From Acinetobacter chengduensis (GTDB lineage Bacteria; Pseudomonadota; Gammaproteobacteria; Pseudomonadales; Moraxellaceae): DNA of 64,000 bases. Both the position numbers and the translations under genes were made by a program. The stretch spans positions 1-64,000 of the forward strand of contig NZ_RCHC01000009.1 in assembly GCF_003664645.1 (NCBI RefSeq), given 5' to 3'. Shown here one piece after another: positions 63,401-64,000 of this stretch (the stretch's first letter is position 1; each line of letters opens with the position of its first letter). The notes beneath the pieces are model-generated. The model worked only from the letters and a program-made list of their open reading frames with translations, searched no databases and was not told where the DNA came from.

Positions 63401-64000
63401 TTTATTTCATCCAATAAAATCCCTCTATTTGTAGCGTTCAATACCAATGGCTGTGACTTAACAGCAGGAGTTGAAGATCGAAATGTTGTGAGACCAATTG
63501 ATGATGTTGGCGGTAAAGGAGTATTTTCTGTAGCAAGTTTCCCACTATCGACAGAAGAATTCCCAGCAATTAAATCAAATAGACTTCGCTTCAACATTGT
63601 CACACGATCTGGGCAACTATAGGTTTGCTCAAGCTTTGAAACCCAAACTTTTTTCAACTCCCATCCAACAAATTTCCACTCCCAACCTCCGAAATCACGG
63701 AGCTCTTTTAGACAATTCTTTACGTCAACTTGTCTAGTAATTTGAGCTTGTCTTGTTGAATTTAAATTATTAAATGTACTTTCATCAATATAACAGTATG
63801 ATCCTTCAAAGTCATAATTCGCTCTATCCCAAGTAGCTCGAACCACTAAACTCTCGCTGGTACAATTCGTACTTGTACCAAAAAAATCGCGTTGTACCGA
63901 TTTATCAATTGATTGTGACATGGATCCAGACAAATCCAGCACAAACATTAATGTTGCACCGCCCGTTGTAGGCGCTTTATAAATCTCAATATCACTAGCA
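60451..64000 (-). CDS. pilY1: PilY1/PilC-type pilus tip adhesin (ComC-like), 5' end cut off
   Basis: At least 1183 residues; the frame is open to the window end, and the ATG at 63948 is internal since upstream codons still read as PilY1. A von Willebrand A domain comes first (DLSGSMS MIDAS motif), preceded by DIEIYKAPTTGGATL. The C-terminal half is a PilY1 beta propeller with a Ca-binding loop DRDGDGDVD, as required for pilus extension/retraction control in Pseudomonas. Last residues SWYEKN. ComC of A. baylyi, needed for DNA uptake, is of this family. Two minor pilin genes follow in the same unit. Confidence 0.93.
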   Translation of the reverse strand, partial: ASDIEIYKAPTTGGATLMFVLDLSGSMSQSIDKSVQRDFFGTSTNCTSESLVVRATWDRANYDFEGSYCYIDESTFNNLNSTRQAQITRQVDVKNCLKELRDFGGWEWKFVGWELKKVWVSKLEQTYSCPDRVTMLKRSLFDLIAGNSSVDSGKLATENTPLPPTSSIGLTTFRSSTPAVKSQPLVLNATNRGILLDEIKTWSATGGTPIARAYATGISGLFDHISSPNAETACAGYGVYYLTDGDPSGDSPSSAKTTYNAKVRNTFALNDTQCTGGDSDSWSCVQSMAANSQQKKNNSNVEIKTAVVGFGTAFNFSNSNGQSVIYNPTTTYTDATLSQSFSGNTLAAAKAAVAGKGGWYSASNTNDIVNSVTNFVNSIKVPIPAITTGTSAIPQDVLNTSVIQPYAYFPQFQPKPSEEFRAWTGNLKKYNVADGVLKDKNNTALFSSAGVLNTANEDLWTPNYTASITAAQQSLKSLGGILSRLNLKKTDSTLNRKVFTSDGTTLTTVNEAYIKEAPRARGYYLGLLGYDVTQAQVAELTNSASVDALLTSAPELRQIGAVMHSTPVLLTQSGKVSYVAAQAAQAATTTTAAVAARDAYMDTTNRDDYILFGTTQGVLHVVKAGKSDEITTVGNTAGQEVFSFVPQEMLAAQGKAFLDPPQTVSTTETSTNGMNNLYYGVDGAWTAHTEYVYNTTDETFKVYDSATKYGKQWVYGGLRMGGRSYYALDLTNIANSTNNDPKIKFRINPVAGSVDRYNDQGGAVTTPYNNLDKMGQSWSKPTIANVQWKGKRRLVMFVGGGYDAGYERINYDQTNGVGAGVYMFDANTGELLWSTYDAVKTPAVAGTTLIGDGDYLKYSVVSQIKGVDRDGDGDVDHLYFGDLGGQVFRVDLNSTHAASGTASNYASQITRIYNGHVDNGVSPRFYEMPAFTVYQGTGDLFAVISIGSGNRSTPLLGKKVNSQYISALETDTASEVASGKTLNSSFVNDAIYNIYDTVVTKKNPASSTLGTSPILSNLYALSSTERELNAIVTGQTAPANLAANKENSAYKGWYYAFSSSTGRKAVEKVQGDLIAIDNDLYVSTFDAEGVGTTESCGAGIYGMSQAHRFCMPYGQCANGDTVASNTLVLGKGLLGITMGPGSDPASRRIIASLGTLSSSNKITGTTYRASNQLIPQSWYEKN

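Overview
The window reads as a chromosomal segment of an Acinetobacter species (Gammaproteobacteria, Moraxellaceae). The basis is recognition of protein families: close full-length matches from memory to the Acinetobacter efflux pumps AbeM (448 aa) and CraA (409 aa), a lipase foldase placed upstream of its lipases, a PilY1/ComC-like gene followed by two minor pilins, and the AT-rich base composition with UUCG-loop terminators. No rRNA, tRNA, CRISPR array, insertion sequence or integrase was seen. The species cannot be fixed by reading alone. The first gene (DEAD-box helicase) and the last (pilY1) run off the window.

Layout. 1-13 kb is mostly housekeeping: RNA helicase with a long leader, a small P-loop kinase, suhB, dxs, ribA, a periplasmic protein with an apparent ATC start, divergent hemN/hemF, a two-helix membrane peptide, aroE and an acyl-CoA dehydrogenase. 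13.4-20.3 kb is the most unusual block: five overlapping genes (two unrecognised membrane proteins, a GT2 synthase, a BcsB-like protein and a DUF4434 glycosidase-like protein) converging on a TPR plus beta-barrel gene resembling NfrA. Together they look like an uncharacterised polysaccharide synthesis and export system. 20.5-27 kb carries hemW, a small DMT protein, abeM, an ABC1 kinase, a Zur-box-controlled zinc-free L31 paralogue, crcB and a HopJ-family gene.

27-39.5 kb holds small envelope genes (chagasin-like lipoprotein, two divergent paralogues around a methyltransferase), a membrane Holliday-resolvase-like protein divergent from an orphan ParA, an AI-2E family permease, sodC, DUF2252, a YccS-like protein, DUF3817, craA and a pirin. 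39.5-40.9 kb is a very AT-rich AbiH-family phage-defence gene that looks acquired. 41-51 kb has D-2-hydroxyglutarate dehydrogenase divergent from serA, two RhtA-like exporters flanking a large lipoprotein, a hemerythrin, a TSUP permease and truB.

51-57 kb is a lipase foldase followed by four tandem, separately terminated lipase paralogues. Two of these share an inverted-repeat promoter. 57-59.4 kb is the rpsP-rimM-trmD-rplS operon, and 59.5-64 kb is the end of a type IV pilus/competence gene set (pilY1 and two minor pilins).

Most genes stand alone or in pairs with their own terminators. Functional links visible from the order are serA with its D-2-hydroxyglutarate dehydrogenase, hemN with hemF, foldase with lipases, and the polysaccharide locus.
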